From Lysobacter_K koreensis (GTDB taxonomy: Bacteria; Pseudomonadota; Gammaproteobacteria; Xanthomonadales; Xanthomonadaceae): a DNA stretch of 64,000 nucleotides. Positions 1 through 9,221 of the stretch are shown here, in pieces (positions within the stretch are counted from its first letter, which is position 1; the number at the start of each line of letters is the position of its first letter). Under the pieces are notes generated by a model. The model ran no database searches. It was not told the DNA's origin and worked only from the letters and a program-made list of their open reading frames with translations. The stretch covers positions 124,001-188,000 of the forward strand of contig NZ_JBHTIH010000007.1 in NCBI RefSeq assembly GCF_042677045.1, given 5' to 3'. Both the position numbers and the translations under genes were made by a program.

Positions 1-350
1 GTCCACGGCACCAGGCACAGGCGGTAGCGGGCCAGGCCGCCGTCGCTGCCGACGCATTGCGCTTCGCGGACCAGGCCGGTGCGGCCGCAGCGGCTGCCAT
101 CGGCCAGCCGCGTCCACAGCGTGGCGCGCTGGCCGAGCAGATCGTCGAGCGGCAAATGCGCGTCGAGCGACAGCGCATCGACCCACCATTCGAAGCCGGA
201 CGACAGGCCGTCCCAGCCCTGCCAGCGCTCGACCACCAGGTCCGCGCCGGCGGCGCCGCCCCCGAGTTCCAGCGCGTACAGCCGCTGCGCATCGGTGAAA
301 CGGGCCAGTCCAGCCAATACCACCTGGACCGTGCTTGCTGCCAAATTCAT
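1..350 (-). CDS. vgrG: Type VI secretion tip protein VgrG (N-terminal part, cut by window edge)
   Basis: This is the first ~116 residues of a VgrG-type spike protein, which caps the Hcp tube of the type VI secretion system and carries effectors. The visible part holds the motifs RFTDAQRLYALEL, ELGGGAAGADLVVERWQGW and GLVREAQCVGSDGGLARYRL, typical of the gp27-like N-terminal region of xanthomonad VgrGs. The ATG at 350-348 has a GGAGGG ribosome-binding site just upstream. The rest lies left of the window. It is divergent from tssA, 225 bp apart, which supports the assignment. Recognition is by motif memory from one third or less of the protein. Confidence 0.85.
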   Translation of the reverse strand, partial: MNLAASTVQVVLAGLARFTDAQRLYALELGGGAAGADLVVERWQGWDGLSSGFEWWVDALSLDAHLPLDDLLGQRATLWTRLADGSRCGRTGLVREAQCVGSDGGLARYRLCLVPW

Positions 351-575
351 GCCCTTTCCCTCCGTAGAAAGGCGCTTTCGATCTACCTCACCCCCATCCA
401 CGGGGCGGTATCGCCGATCGAAACGCCTGCAGGCCCAACGCAGCGTGCTTGCCGCGCGCAGAAAGTACCAGAACTGCCGGCTGGTTGCCGTGGCCGTGCC
501 CGCAGCGGTGCGGATCGCGCCCGCGGCGGCCGGCTATGTAGAATCCGCCCACCGCATGCCATTGGAAGGCCTTGT
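351..575. promoter_or_regulatory. Divergent vgrG-tssA intergenic region
   Basis: This 225 bp gap separates two divergent T6SS genes and must hold promoters for both. I found no convincing -35/-10 pair. The visible signals are the two ribosome-binding sites: GGAGGG before vgrG on the minus strand and GGAAGG at 564-569 before tssA. Confidence 0.4.
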
Positions 576-1601
576 ATGGAACTGGATGCCCTGTTGGCAC
601 CGATCACGGATGCCGCTCCCGTCGGCGAAGACCTGTCGTTCTCGCCCGAGTACGACGCGATCCAGGAAGCCCGCCGCGCCGACGACCCGTCGCTGGAACA
701 GGGCGACTGGGTCACCGACCTCAAGAGCGCCGACTGGCCGACCGTCGCCGCGCACTGCACGCGTCTGCTGCAGCAGCGCAGCAAGGACCTGCAACTGGCG
801 GTGTGGTGGTGCGAGGCGCACACCCAGACCCAGGGCTTCGCCGGCTTGGCGCAGGGCTACCGGCTGGTCGCCGGGCTGTGCGACCGGTACTGGGACGAGG
901 TGCACCCGCAGGTCGAGGACGGCGACCTCGAGCAGCGCATCGGCAACCTGAGCTGGCTGCTGACGCACTCGTTGAACTGGCTGCGCAGGCTGCCGCTGGT
1001 GCAGGCGCCGCAGGGGCGCTTCGGACTGGCCGACTTCGAGGCCGCGCGCCGCGAGGGCGACCACGGCGGGCCGAGCTTGGACACGCTGGAGACCGCGCGC
1101 CGCGCAACCCCGCACGAGTTCTACGTGCGCCTGATCGAGGTCGTGCCCGAGTGCCGGCAAGCGCTGCAGGCGCTGGAACACTCGGTCGACGCGCGGCTGG
1201 GGCTCGACGGCCCGAGCTTCACCGCGGTGCGCGACCAGCTCGACCACCTCCACGACGTGGTGCGCCGCTTCGCTCGCGACGCCGGGGTGCTGATCGAGGG
1301 CGAGATCCCCGAGGCAACGGCTGACGTCGCCGTCGCCGGCATGCCGGCCACCACCGCCACGCCGGCCGGCAGCTGCGCGATCGCCACTCGCAAGGAGGCG
1401 ATCGCGCAGCTGCGCCGGGTCGCCGACTACTTCCGCCGCACCGAGCCGCACAGCCCGGTCGCCTACCTCGCCGACAAGGCCGCGCGCTGGGGCGAGATGC
1501 CGCTGCACGTATGGCTCAAGCGCGTGATCAAGGACGACGCGACCTTGGCGCAGATGCAGGAAATGCTCGACGTCGCCGAGGGCGCGGCGGGCGACGAGTA
1601 G
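576..1601 (+). CDS. tssA: Type VI secretion system protein TssA (ImpA N-terminal domain)
   Basis: TssA primes and coordinates assembly of the T6SS tail tube and sheath at the baseplate in the cytoplasm. The 341-residue product starts MELDALLAPI and has the ImpA N-terminal signature: PVGEDLSFSPEYDAIQEARR near residue 15, then a region like KDLQLAVWWCEA and GFAGLAQGYRLVAGL. The C-terminus (PHSPVAYLADKAARWGEMPL) is the usual short TssA1-type end. I chose the ATG at 576 because GGAAGG lies 6 nt upstream and the family begins there, although the frame is open further upstream. It lies divergent from vgrG at the edge of a T6SS locus. Confidence 0.9.
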   Translation: MELDALLAPITDAAPVGEDLSFSPEYDAIQEARRADDPSLEQGDWVTDLKSADWPTVAAHCTRLLQQRSKDLQLAVWWCEAHTQTQGFAGLAQGYRLVAGLCDRYWDEVHPQVEDGDLEQRIGNLSWLLTHSLNWLRRLPLVQAPQGRFGLADFEAARREGDHGGPSLDTLETARRATPHEFYVRLIEVVPECRQALQALEHSVDARLGLDGPSFTAVRDQLDHLHDVVRRFARDAGVLIEGEIPEATADVAVAGMPATTATPAGSCAIATRKEAIAQLRRVADYFRRTEPHSPVAYLADKAARWGEMPLHVWLKRVIKDDATLAQMQEMLDVAEGAAGDE

Positions 1602-1770
1602 CTACCGGCCCAGCAGCGCATTCGTGGTGCCGGGCGTGCTTGGCACGCTTGCGCTTCGGGATCGACGAGAGCGATCCGAGCGGGCTCGGATCTACAACGG
1701 GCACACCTTGGCATCGGCGGCGCGAGTAAACCCGTTTACATCCAGCCGCCTTCTCGGTCTTCGCAGTTTG
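1602..1770. repeat. Intergenic gap with a GATCCGAG/CTCGGATC palindrome
   Basis: The gap between convergent tssA and ltaE holds a palindrome at 1673-1692, GATCCGAG and CTCGGATC around a 4-nt loop. Related palindromes occur at 36964-36983 and 37011-37026. This makes it one member of a short dispersed repeat family of the REP kind. It may also act as a bidirectional terminator, though it lacks a T-tract. Confidence 0.6.
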
Positions 1771-2787
<1,017 letters not shown>

Positions 2788-2876
2788 GGGCGTGCCGCGG
2801 GTGGGTTTCGGATGCATCGCAGTGTGCCATCGCGCAGCCTGTCGCCCGGGCAGGCCGCTCGCATAGACTGGGCCGC

Positions 2877-3650
2877 ATGAAGATCGCCAGCTGGAACGTG
2901 AACTCGCTCAACGTGCGCATGCCGCACCTGGAACAATGGCTCGCGGCGAGCGCGCCGGACATCGTCGGCCTGCAGGAGACCAAGCTCGAGGACGAGCGGT
3001 TTCCGGATACCGCGCTCGCGGGGCTGGGCTACCGCAGCGTGTTTGCCGGGCAGAAGACCTACAACGGCGTGGCGATCCTGTCGCGCGAGCCCGCCCGCGA
3101 CGTGCAGGTCGGCATTCCCGGCTTCGACGACCCGCAGCAGCGCGCGATCGCCGCCACCGTCGGCGGGATCCGCATCGTCAACCTGTACGTGGTCAACGGC
3201 CAGGATGTGGGCACCGACAAGTACGCGTACAAGCTGCGCTGGCTGGAAGCCGTGCAGGGCTGGCTGATCAAGGAACTTCTCGCGCACCCGCAGCTGGTGG
3301 TGCTCGGCGATTTCAACATCGCCCCGGACGAGCGCGACGTGCACGACCCGGCGGTCTGGAACGACGGCCACATCCTGACCTCGACCGCCGAACGCGCGGC
3401 GCTGCAACGCCTGTGCACGCTCGGGCTGCATGACGCCTTCCGCCTGCACCACGACGCCGCCGGCGTGTTCAGCTGGTGGGATTACCGGCAGGCCGGCTTC
3501 CGCCGCGACCTGGGGCTGCGCATCGACCTGACCCTGGTGTCCGACGCGCTGCGCGCGCGCTGCACGGGCGCCGGCGTCGACCGCGAACCGCGCGCCTGGG
3601 ACCGGCCGAGCGATCACGCGCCGGCATGGGTGGAGCTCGCCGAGGGCTGA
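2877..3650 (+). CDS. xthA: Exodeoxyribonuclease III
   Basis: This Mg-dependent AP endonuclease and 3'-exonuclease acts in base-excision repair. The 257-residue product has the whole EEP-fold motif set: MKIASWNVNSLN at the N-terminus, LQETKLEDERFP with the metal-binding Glu, LGDFNIAPDERDVHD, and the C-terminal SDHAPAWVEL with the catalytic His. Length is typical. A strong bidirectional terminator follows directly. Confidence 0.95.
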   Translation: MKIASWNVNSLNVRMPHLEQWLAASAPDIVGLQETKLEDERFPDTALAGLGYRSVFAGQKTYNGVAILSREPARDVQVGIPGFDDPQQRAIAATVGGIRIVNLYVVNGQDVGTDKYAYKLRWLEAVQGWLIKELLAHPQLVVLGDFNIAPDERDVHDPAVWNDGHILTSTAERAALQRLCTLGLHDAFRLHHDAAGVFSWWDYRQAGFRRDLGLRIDLTLVSDALRARCTGAGVDREPRAWDRPSDHAPAWVELAEG

Positions 3651-3675
3651 CCGCTTACCTGTCCTGGCACACGCA

Positions 3676-3706
3676 AAAAAAGGCCCGGCAGATGCCGGGC
3701 CTTTTT
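3676..3706. terminator. Bidirectional Rho-independent terminator after xthA
   Basis: A perfect stem AAAAAGGCCCGGCA / TGCCGGGCCTTTTT with a 2-nt GA loop has A and T tracts on both sides. It can end transcription of xthA on the plus strand and of the small membrane-protein gene at 3732-4007 on the minus strand. Confidence 0.92.
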
Positions 3707-3731
3707 CGTTCATCCAGTTACATCGCAGCGA

Positions 3732-4007
3732 TCAGCGCACCCGGCCGCGACGGAACAGGTTGACGATCGCCAGCAGCACGATCGCGCCGACCAGCGACAT
3801 CAGCAGGCCCGGCAGGCTGAAGTTGCCGTCGTTGATGTCGCCGCCGCCGAAACCGAGCATGCCGCCGATCCAGCCGCCGAGGAACGCGCCGATGATGCCG
3901 ACGACGATGTTGAGGAAGATGCCCTGCTGGCCATCGGTCTTCATGACCATGCTCGCGAGCCAGCCGATGATGCCGCCGACGATCAGCCAAATAATGATGC
4001 CCATCAT
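3732..4007 (-). CDS. GlsB/YeaQ/YmgE family (transglycosylase-associated) membrane protein
   Basis: A 91-residue, very hydrophobic and glycine-rich inner-membrane protein of the family often named transglycosylase-associated protein. Three membrane segments are visible: MGIIIWLIVGGIIGWLASMV, GIFLNIVVGIIGAFLGGWIG and a C-terminal LLMSLVGAIVLLAIVNLF. The biochemical role is unknown; relatives are often induced by stress. I chose the first of two consecutive ATGs (4007, 4004) because AGGAG sits 8 nt upstream of 4007. The frame extends further upstream but without a ribosome site. Confidence 0.88.
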   Translation of the reverse strand: MMGIIIWLIVGGIIGWLASMVMKTDGQQGIFLNIVVGIIGAFLGGWIGGMLGFGGGDINDGNFSLPGLLMSLVGAIVLLAIVNLFRRGRVR

Positions 4008-4176
4008 GTTCGTGTCTCCTAGTCCGTTACAGAGGGTTGAAAAACGCACCCCTGTATGGGGGCGGATTTCAGTCTGTACAGGGCGGTGTGACGGCCGTGT
4101 CTGCGGTTCAGGAAGGCCGCAGGCCCCCTCCGGAATGGGTTTCGGGGCACGCGCTCAGGCCGTCGCCACCGCCTGA

Positions 4177-5565
4177 TCAGCCGCGCAGCAGCTCCAGCAG
4201 CGCCTGCCGCGGCAGCTTGCCGGTCTCGTTGCGCGGCAATGCTGCAACGCAGCGCAGGCGTCGCGGCAGAAACACCGGGTCGACGTGCTCGCGCAGCACG
4301 CGCACGATCGCGGCGGCGTCCAGCGACGGGGCAACCGCGAGCGCGGCAATGCGCCGCACGCCGGCGCTGTCGGCCTCGTCCAGCTGCAGCACCACGCCCT
4401 CGACGACCCCGGGCACGGCGAGCAGCTTGCGGGTCAGGTCCCCAAGCGAGGCGCGCTTGCCGGCGATCTCCAGCAGGTCGGCGCTGCGGCCGCGCAACTC
4501 GAACCGGCCGTCGGCGAACACCTCCATCAAGTCGGCCAGCACCACCGGCTCCGGCAGGTGCGGCGCGTGCACCGCGGTGCCGTCGGGTTGCGGGGCGAGG
4601 CGCACGCCGGGCAGCGGCGTCCACGCGCGCTCGATCGCGGTGCGGCGGCGCGCGATCACGCAGGTCTCGGTGGAGCCGAATACCTCGCGCACCTCGCAGC
4701 CGAAGCGCATCTCGGCCGCGAACGCCAGCTGCACCGGCAACGGCGCGGTCGCCGACACGATGCCCGCCAGCTTCGGCAGCGCGACGCCGGATTCGAGCAG
4801 CGCGCGCAGGTGCACCGGGGTGGTCACCAGCAGCGGCGGCGACACCGCGTCGCGCAGGGCGCGGGCGATGTCGTCGGGAAAGAACGGCCGGGTCGCGTGC
4901 ACGGCCAGGTCGCCGAGCAGCGGCAGCAGCACCGACATCTCCATGCCGTACATGTGCTGCGGCGGCACGGTCGCGACCACGTGGGTATTGCCGCTGCCCG
5001 AATCGACCGGGTCGCCGTCGCGCCGGCCGAGCAGGTCGGCCAGCGCCGCGAAGTTCTGCGCGGTGCTGGCCCGGAACGCGGCCCAGGTCTTGGCATTGGG
5101 GGTCGACTGGCCGGTGCTGCCGGAGGTGAAGCCGATCGCGACCAACGCCGCGTCGTCGACCATCAGCGCCGCGCCGTCGAGCTGCGGCAACACCGGCGGC
5201 AGGCGCCAGTAGTGCGGCGGCTCGGGCACCAGGGCGTCGTCGCCGAGGCAGTAGCTGTCCGGGTGCTGCGAGAGCACTTCGTCGACCACCGCCGCGGCCC
5301 GCGACGACGGCAGCAAGGTGGTCTGGCCGCGCAGCGCGGCCGCGCAGAACGCGACCAGGAAGCGGTGCCGGTCCTCGCACAGGTTGATCGCGTAGCGCGC
5401 CGTCGGCAGCACCGCGGCCACGCCGCGAACCTCGCGTTCGAATTCCGCCAGGGTGGTCTCGCCGTGCGCATCGAAGGCGATCGCGCGCGACGCCACTCCA
5501 TGGGTGAGCGCCGACCTGGCAACGGTGGTACGCGTGGCAGTGGCGTCGACGACGGCTGACATCAT
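4177..5565 (-). CDS. AMP-dependent aryl/acyl ligase, XanA2-like (xanthomonadin/aryl polyene type)
   Basis: An ANL-superfamily adenylating enzyme of 462 residues. The ATP-binding P-loop is GFTSGSTGQSTPNAKTW, later motifs include REVFGSTETCVIARR (A5-like) and the C-terminal LPRNETGKLPRQALLELL with the catalytic Lys of the A10 motif. The sequence style, including PPQHMYGMEMSVLLPL, is that of the ligases that load 3-hydroxybenzoate-type starters onto an acyl carrier protein in xanthomonadin and aryl-polyene pigment pathways. That substrate is inferred. The start uses one of two adjacent ATGs at 5565/5562 behind AGGAA. It is divergent from a phosphopantetheinyl transferase, which could activate the carrier protein. 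No other pigment gene is nearby. Confidence 0.75.
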   Translation of the reverse strand: MMSAVVDATATRTTVARSALTHGVASRAIAFDAHGETTLAEFEREVRGVAAVLPTARYAINLCEDRHRFLVAFCAAALRGQTTLLPSSRAAAVVDEVLSQHPDSYCLGDDALVPEPPHYWRLPPVLPQLDGAALMVDDAALVAIGFTSGSTGQSTPNAKTWAAFRASTAQNFAALADLLGRRDGDPVDSGSGNTHVVATVPPQHMYGMEMSVLLPLLGDLAVHATRPFFPDDIARALRDAVSPPLLVTTPVHLRALLESGVALPKLAGIVSATAPLPVQLAFAAEMRFGCEVREVFGSTETCVIARRRTAIERAWTPLPGVRLAPQPDGTAVHAPHLPEPVVLADLMEVFADGRFELRGRSADLLEIAGKRASLGDLTRKLLAVPGVVEGVVLQLDEADSAGVRRIAALAVAPSLDAAAIVRVLREHVDPVFLPRRLRCVAALPRNETGKLPRQALLELLRG

Positions 5566-5717
5566 TAAGCTTGGTTCCTGCGGCGATCGCCGCTTGCCAC
5601 GGCTGCCGTGGTCGCGGCCCTGGCCGCACGACTGCCGTGTCTGTTCCCGCGGCACCGGGCCGCCCCCTGCGCAGTAGCTTACGCTGGCGCCCCCGGCCGA
5701 GGCCAAACCCCACGTTC

Positions 5718-6314
5718 ATGTCGCTGACCGCCGTCCCCGCCCCCGTGCACCAGTGCGGACCGCTGCACTGGGGGTTGTTGCCGCAGGCCCCGCGCACGCC
5801 GGCCGAACCCGCGGCGCGGGCGTGGCTGGCCGCGCAGCTCGCTGTCCCGGCCACCTCGCTGTCGCTGCCGCGCGACAGCCGCGGCCGGCCGCAACTGGAC
5901 GGCGCATTCGCGCGGCTGGACTGCAACTGGAGCCACAGCGGCGAGTACCTGCTGGTCGCACTGGGCGATGGCGTGCGGGTCGGCGTGGACCTGGAACGGC
6001 AGCGGGCCCGGCCACGCGCGCTCGCACTGGCGCAGCGGTTTTTCACCGCCAGCGAGGGCGCCTGGCTGGCGGCGCAGCCGGAGGCCGAACGCGATGCCGC
6101 GTTCGCGCGGCTGTGGTGCGCCAAGGAGGCGGTGCTCAAGGCGCACGGCCACGGCCTGTCGTTCGGACTCGACCGCCTGCGCTTCGCCGAGCACGACGCG
6201 CGGCTGGTGCTGGTGGACTGCGACGCCGCGCTGGGCGTCGCTGCCGACTGGACGCTGCAAGAACTCGCCCCCGCGCCGGGGTATGTCGGCGCGTTGGCGT
6301 GGCGGGCTCCTTGA
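5718..6314 (+). CDS. 4'-phosphopantetheinyl transferase (Sfp/AcpS superfamily)
   Basis: Transfers the phosphopantetheine arm of CoA to a serine of a carrier protein. The 198-residue product carries the Sfp-type motifs: LDCNWSHSGEYLLVALG, VRVGVDLERQRARP with the Mg-binding Asp and Glu, and RLWCAKEAVLKAHGHGLSF (the WxxKEAxxKxxG motif). The length suits the monomeric Sfp-like class but is on the short side. It is divergent from the aryl AMP-ligase and so may serve the same pigment-type pathway; that link is inferred. The start ATG at 5718 was chosen for the compact N-terminus; no clear ribosome-binding site precedes it. Confidence 0.85.
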   Translation: MSLTAVPAPVHQCGPLHWGLLPQAPRTPAEPAARAWLAAQLAVPATSLSLPRDSRGRPQLDGAFARLDCNWSHSGEYLLVALGDGVRVGVDLERQRARPRALALAQRFFTASEGAWLAAQPEAERDAAFARLWCAKEAVLKAHGHGLSFGLDRLRFAEHDARLVLVDCDAALGVAADWTLQELAPAPGYVGALAWRAP

Positions 6315-6324
6315 GGCGCGATAC

Positions 6325-6342
6325 GGCGGGTTGAAACCCGCC
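6325..6342. repeat. GGCGGGTT/AACCCGCC palindromic repeat (REP type A)
   Basis: A hairpin GGCGGGTTGAAACCCGCC followed by CTAC. The same unit recurs at 11263-11280, 11345-11362, 37566-37632 and, in variant form, 40002-40068. It is one member of a dispersed palindromic family confined to gene ends in this window. Confidence 0.8.
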
Positions 6343-6426
6343 CTACGACGGGCGCGACCGGTAGGCGTCATCGACTCGGTTGAATGCGCGCCCCGATCCG
6401 CGCGACATCGGCAATACTTTGCGCGC

Positions 6427-7089
6427 ATGAATGCCCACGCCCTGCCCCCTGAACTGCGCGCCACCCTGGAAACCGGCCTGGCCGCGCTCGCGCTCGACCG
6501 CGCACTGGCCGCGCCGCTACTCGACTACCTCGCGCTGCTCGCGCGCTGGAACCAGACCTACAACCTGACCGCGGTGCGCGACCCGCGCGAGATGGTCGGC
6601 AAGCACCTGCTCGACTCGCTCGCGATGCACCCGTTCGTCGACCCGCTGGTCGCCGACGGCGGCGCGCTGGCCGACCTGGGCACCGGCGCCGGCCTGCCCG
6701 GCATCCCGCTGGCGATCGTCAAGCCCGGGCTGCGCGTGACCCTGGTCGAGAGCAACGGCAAGAAGGCGCGGTTCATGCGCGAGGTCGTGCGCCAGCTGCA
6801 GCTGAGCGACGTGCGCGTGGCTGAATCGCGGATCGAGGCGTTCGATGAACCCGGCGCCTACGCCGCGATCACCGCGCGCGCGCTGGCGACGTTGCCGCTG
6901 ATCGTCGAGCTCGGCGGCCACCTGCTCCGGCCCGGCGGCCAGTTGCTGGCGATGAAGGGCGTTTACCCCGCCGACGAGATCGCCGCGCTCCCCGCCGGCT
7001 GGGCGTTGCAGGCCTCGCACCCGTTGCGCGTGCCGGGCCTGGACGCCGAGCGCCACCTCGTGGTCGTCGCCCGCCAAGCCGGCCCGTGA
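6427..7089 (+). CDS. rsmG: 16S rRNA (guanine-527-N7)-methyltransferase RsmG (GidB)
   Basis: Methylates N7 of G527 in the 530 loop of 16S rRNA using SAM. The 220-residue product has RWNQTYNLTAVRDPREMVGKH near residue 40, the SAM-binding ADLGTGAGLPGIPLAI, and VTLVESNGKKARFMREV, all typical of RsmG. Length is normal. The ATG at 6427 follows a short gap after a REP element. It is followed by parA and parB, the conserved chromosomal gidB-parAB arrangement near the replication origin in many bacteria. Confidence 0.96.
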   Translation: MNAHALPPELRATLETGLAALALDRALAAPLLDYLALLARWNQTYNLTAVRDPREMVGKHLLDSLAMHPFVDPLVADGGALADLGTGAGLPGIPLAIVKPGLRVTLVESNGKKARFMREVVRQLQLSDVRVAESRIEAFDEPGAYAAITARALATLPLIVELGGHLLRPGGQLLAMKGVYPADEIAALPAGWALQASHPLRVPGLDAERHLVVVARQAGP

Positions 7090-7208
7090 CCGCGGTCTCG
7101 GTTCTTGAACGGGCGCGGGCGCGTCCGGTGCGGGCATAATCCCTTTCCGGCCGGCGTCTCTCGCCGTCCGCATCCACCACCCACCACGCCCACCAGGGGA
7201 CGAGCCGC

Positions 7209-8030
7209 ATGGCCCGCATCATCGCCGTCGCCAACCAGAAAGGCGGAGTCGGCAAGACCACCACCGCGGTCAACCTCGCCGCCGCGCTCGCGCGCACGCC
7301 CAAACGCGTGCTGCTGGTCGACCTGGACCCGCAGGGCAACGCGACCATGGGCAGCGGCGTCAACAAGCGCGAGCTGGAAACCACGGTGTGCGAGGTGCTC
7401 ATGGGCGAGAGCGCGATCGCTGACGCGATCGTGCGCACCGGCGAGGACTACGACTTGCTGCCGGGCAACATTGACCTGACCGCGGTCGAGATCGAGCTGA
7501 TGGCGCACGACGGCCGCGAGCAGCGCCTCAAGGTCGCGCTCGTGCCGCTGGTCGGCAATTACGACTTCATCCTGATCGACTGCCCGCCGGCGCTGTCGCT
7601 GCTGACGCTCAACGCGCTGACCGCGGCGCACTCGATCATCGTGCCGATGCAGTGCGAGTACTACGCGCTGGAAGGCGTCAGCGCGCTGCTCGACACCATC
7701 GCCGGCATCAACCAGCGGCTCAATCCGACCCTGGAGATCGAAGGCGTGCTGCGCACCATGTTCGACGTGCGCAACAACCTGGCCAACGCGGTGTCGGCCG
7801 AACTCACCAACCACTTCGGCGACAAGGTGTTCCGCACCATCGTGCCGCGCAACGTGCGCCTGGCCGAGGCCCCCAGCCACGGCCAGAGCATCGTCGGCTA
7901 CGACAAGGCCAGCCGCGGCGGCATCGCCTACCTGGGCCTGGCCGGCGAAGTGCTGCGCCGCCAGCGCGAACGCGACGCGGCCGCGAAGGCCGCCGCCCAG
8001 CCCGCAGAACGCAAGGAAACCATCGCATGA
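7209..8030 (+). CDS. parA: Chromosome-partitioning ATPase ParA (Soj)
   Basis: A deviant Walker-A ATPase of 273 residues that binds the nucleoid and, with ParB, segregates the chromosome origin. The P-loop KGGVGKTT is at residues 11-18, Walker B is FILIDCPPALSLLTLNAL, and NVRLAEAPSHGQSIVGYDKASRG near the C-terminus is characteristic of chromosomal Soj/ParA. Its stop codon overlaps the parB start (ATGA), so the two are translationally coupled. It lies 119 bp downstream of rsmG; a CATAAT at 7135-7140 could be a -10 box, without a good -35. Confidence 0.96.
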   Translation: MARIIAVANQKGGVGKTTTAVNLAAALARTPKRVLLVDLDPQGNATMGSGVNKRELETTVCEVLMGESAIADAIVRTGEDYDLLPGNIDLTAVEIELMAHDGREQRLKVALVPLVGNYDFILIDCPPALSLLTLNALTAAHSIIVPMQCEYYALEGVSALLDTIAGINQRLNPTLEIEGVLRTMFDVRNNLANAVSAELTNHFGDKVFRTIVPRNVRLAEAPSHGQSIVGYDKASRGGIAYLGLAGEVLRRQRERDAAAKAAAQPAERKETIA

Positions 8031-8956
8031 CCGCTGGCAAGCCCGTGGCGGCCAAGAAGCGCGGCCTCGGCCGCGGCCTGGAAGCGCTGCTCGGCCCGAA
8101 GGCCGCCGCCGAAGCGCCGATTCTGGAAGCGCAGCCAACCGACGTGCTGCGCTCGTTGCCGGTCGACGCGCTCGCGCCCGGCAAATACCAGCCGCGCAAG
8201 ACCATGGACGACGGCAAGCTCGCCGAGCTGGCCGAGTCGATCAAGGCCCAGGGCGTGATCCAGCCGATCGTCGTGCGCGAAGTCGGCAACGGCCGCGGCG
8301 GCAAGACCTACGAGATCATCGCCGGCGAGCGCCGCTGGCGCGCGACCCAGCTTGCGGGCCTGGCCGAGATCCCGGTGGTGATCCGCGAGGTCGACGACCG
8401 CACCGTCATCGCGATGGCGCTGATCGAGAACATCCAGCGCGAAGACCTCAACCCGCTGGAAGAAGCGCAGGCGCTGCATCGGCTGATCGACGAGTTCGAC
8501 CTGACCCACGCCCAGGCCGCCGAAGCCGTCGGCCGCTCGCGCGCGGCGGTGTCCAACCTGCTGCGCCTGCTGGAACTGCCGGCCGAGATCCGGGTGCTGG
8601 TCGAGACCCGCGCGCTGGAAATGGGCCACGCCCGCGCGCTGCTGGCGCTGACCCCGCAGGCCGCGATTGCGCTGGCGCGGCAGGCCGCCGAGAACGACTG
8701 GTCGGTGCGCGAGGTCGAGCACCGCGTGCAGCAGCTCGCCGCCGGGATGCTGCCGGTCAACGGCAAGACCAAGGCCGCCGCCAAGGCCAAGCCGCAGGCC
8801 GACATCGTCAGCCTCGAGCGCGAGTTGTCAGAATCGCTCAACACCAAGGTCAACGTGCTGCACGGCCGCGGCGGCAAGGGCCGGCTGGTGATCCACTACA
8901 GCGACCTGGATTCGCTCGACGGCGTGCTCGAGAAGCTGCGCGGCAAGGCCGAATAG
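8027..8956 (+). CDS. parB: Chromosome-partitioning protein ParB
   Basis: The CTP-dependent DNA clamp that loads at parS and spreads. The 309-residue protein begins with a basic KKRGLGRGLEALLG motif (the ParA-stimulating N-terminus) and has LAPGKYQPRK, the CTPase/arginine-patch motif IIAGERRWRATQLAG, and MALIENIQREDLNPLEEA before a helix-turn-helix (THAQAAEAVGRSRAAVSNLL). The C-terminus carries the dimerisation segment. It overlaps parA by 4 nt. I saw no parS-like TGTTTCACGTGAAACA in the window. Confidence 0.96.
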   Translation: MTAGKPVAAKKRGLGRGLEALLGPKAAAEAPILEAQPTDVLRSLPVDALAPGKYQPRKTMDDGKLAELAESIKAQGVIQPIVVREVGNGRGGKTYEIIAGERRWRATQLAGLAEIPVVIREVDDRTVIAMALIENIQREDLNPLEEAQALHRLIDEFDLTHAQAAEAVGRSRAAVSNLLRLLELPAEIRVLVETRALEMGHARALLALTPQAAIALARQAAENDWSVREVEHRVQQLAAGMLPVNGKTKAAAKAKPQADIVSLERELSESLNTKVNVLHGRGGKGRLVIHYSDLDSLDGVLEKLRGKAE

Positions 8957-8960
8957 CTCT

Positions 8961-9152
8961 TCTTCCCCCTTTGAAGAAGGGGGATCGAGGGGGATTTGCT
9001 GGGGCCCTGGTTCTGGCAACAGCAACAACAAACAGCAACAGCCAATCCTCCCCAGCCCGTCCGGCCCGCAGGCGTAGCCTGCGGTCGTTCATCGAAGCGC
9101 GAACCTGCGGTTCGCAAGCGCATCGCTTCACCCTTTTGCAAAGGAGGGAGCC
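8961..9152. repeat. CCCCCTTTGAA-type palindromic repeat pair, split by an inserted sequence
   Basis: A forward unit at 8961-9000 (CCCCCTTTGAAGAAGGGGG hairpin ending GGGGGATTTGCT) follows parB. The matching inverted half is broken in two: AGCCAATCCTCCCCAGCCC at 9040-9058 and CCTTTTGCAAAGGAGGG at about 9131-9149. Between them lies ~70 bp with its own palindromes, CCGCAGG/CCTGCGG at 9066-9084 and GAACCTGCGGTTC at 9101-9113. The spacer contains CAACAG-type short tandem repeats. The forward hairpin probably also terminates parAB. Confidence 0.7.
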
Positions 9153-9221
9153 GAGACAGCGCGTCGACCCGCCGCACGCCAGCATCGTTGCCTTCAACGA
9201 TCGCCGTTTATCCTTAGCGCC

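Noticed and set aside
534..1508. Long open frame antisense to tssA
   Set aside because: It is a high-GC shadow: Arg/Ala/Gly/Val-rich with no domain, while the plus-strand frame encodes a clear TssA.
7090..7208. parS site near parAB
   Set aside because: No TGTTTCACGTGAAACA-like sequence is present here or elsewhere in the window on visual scan.
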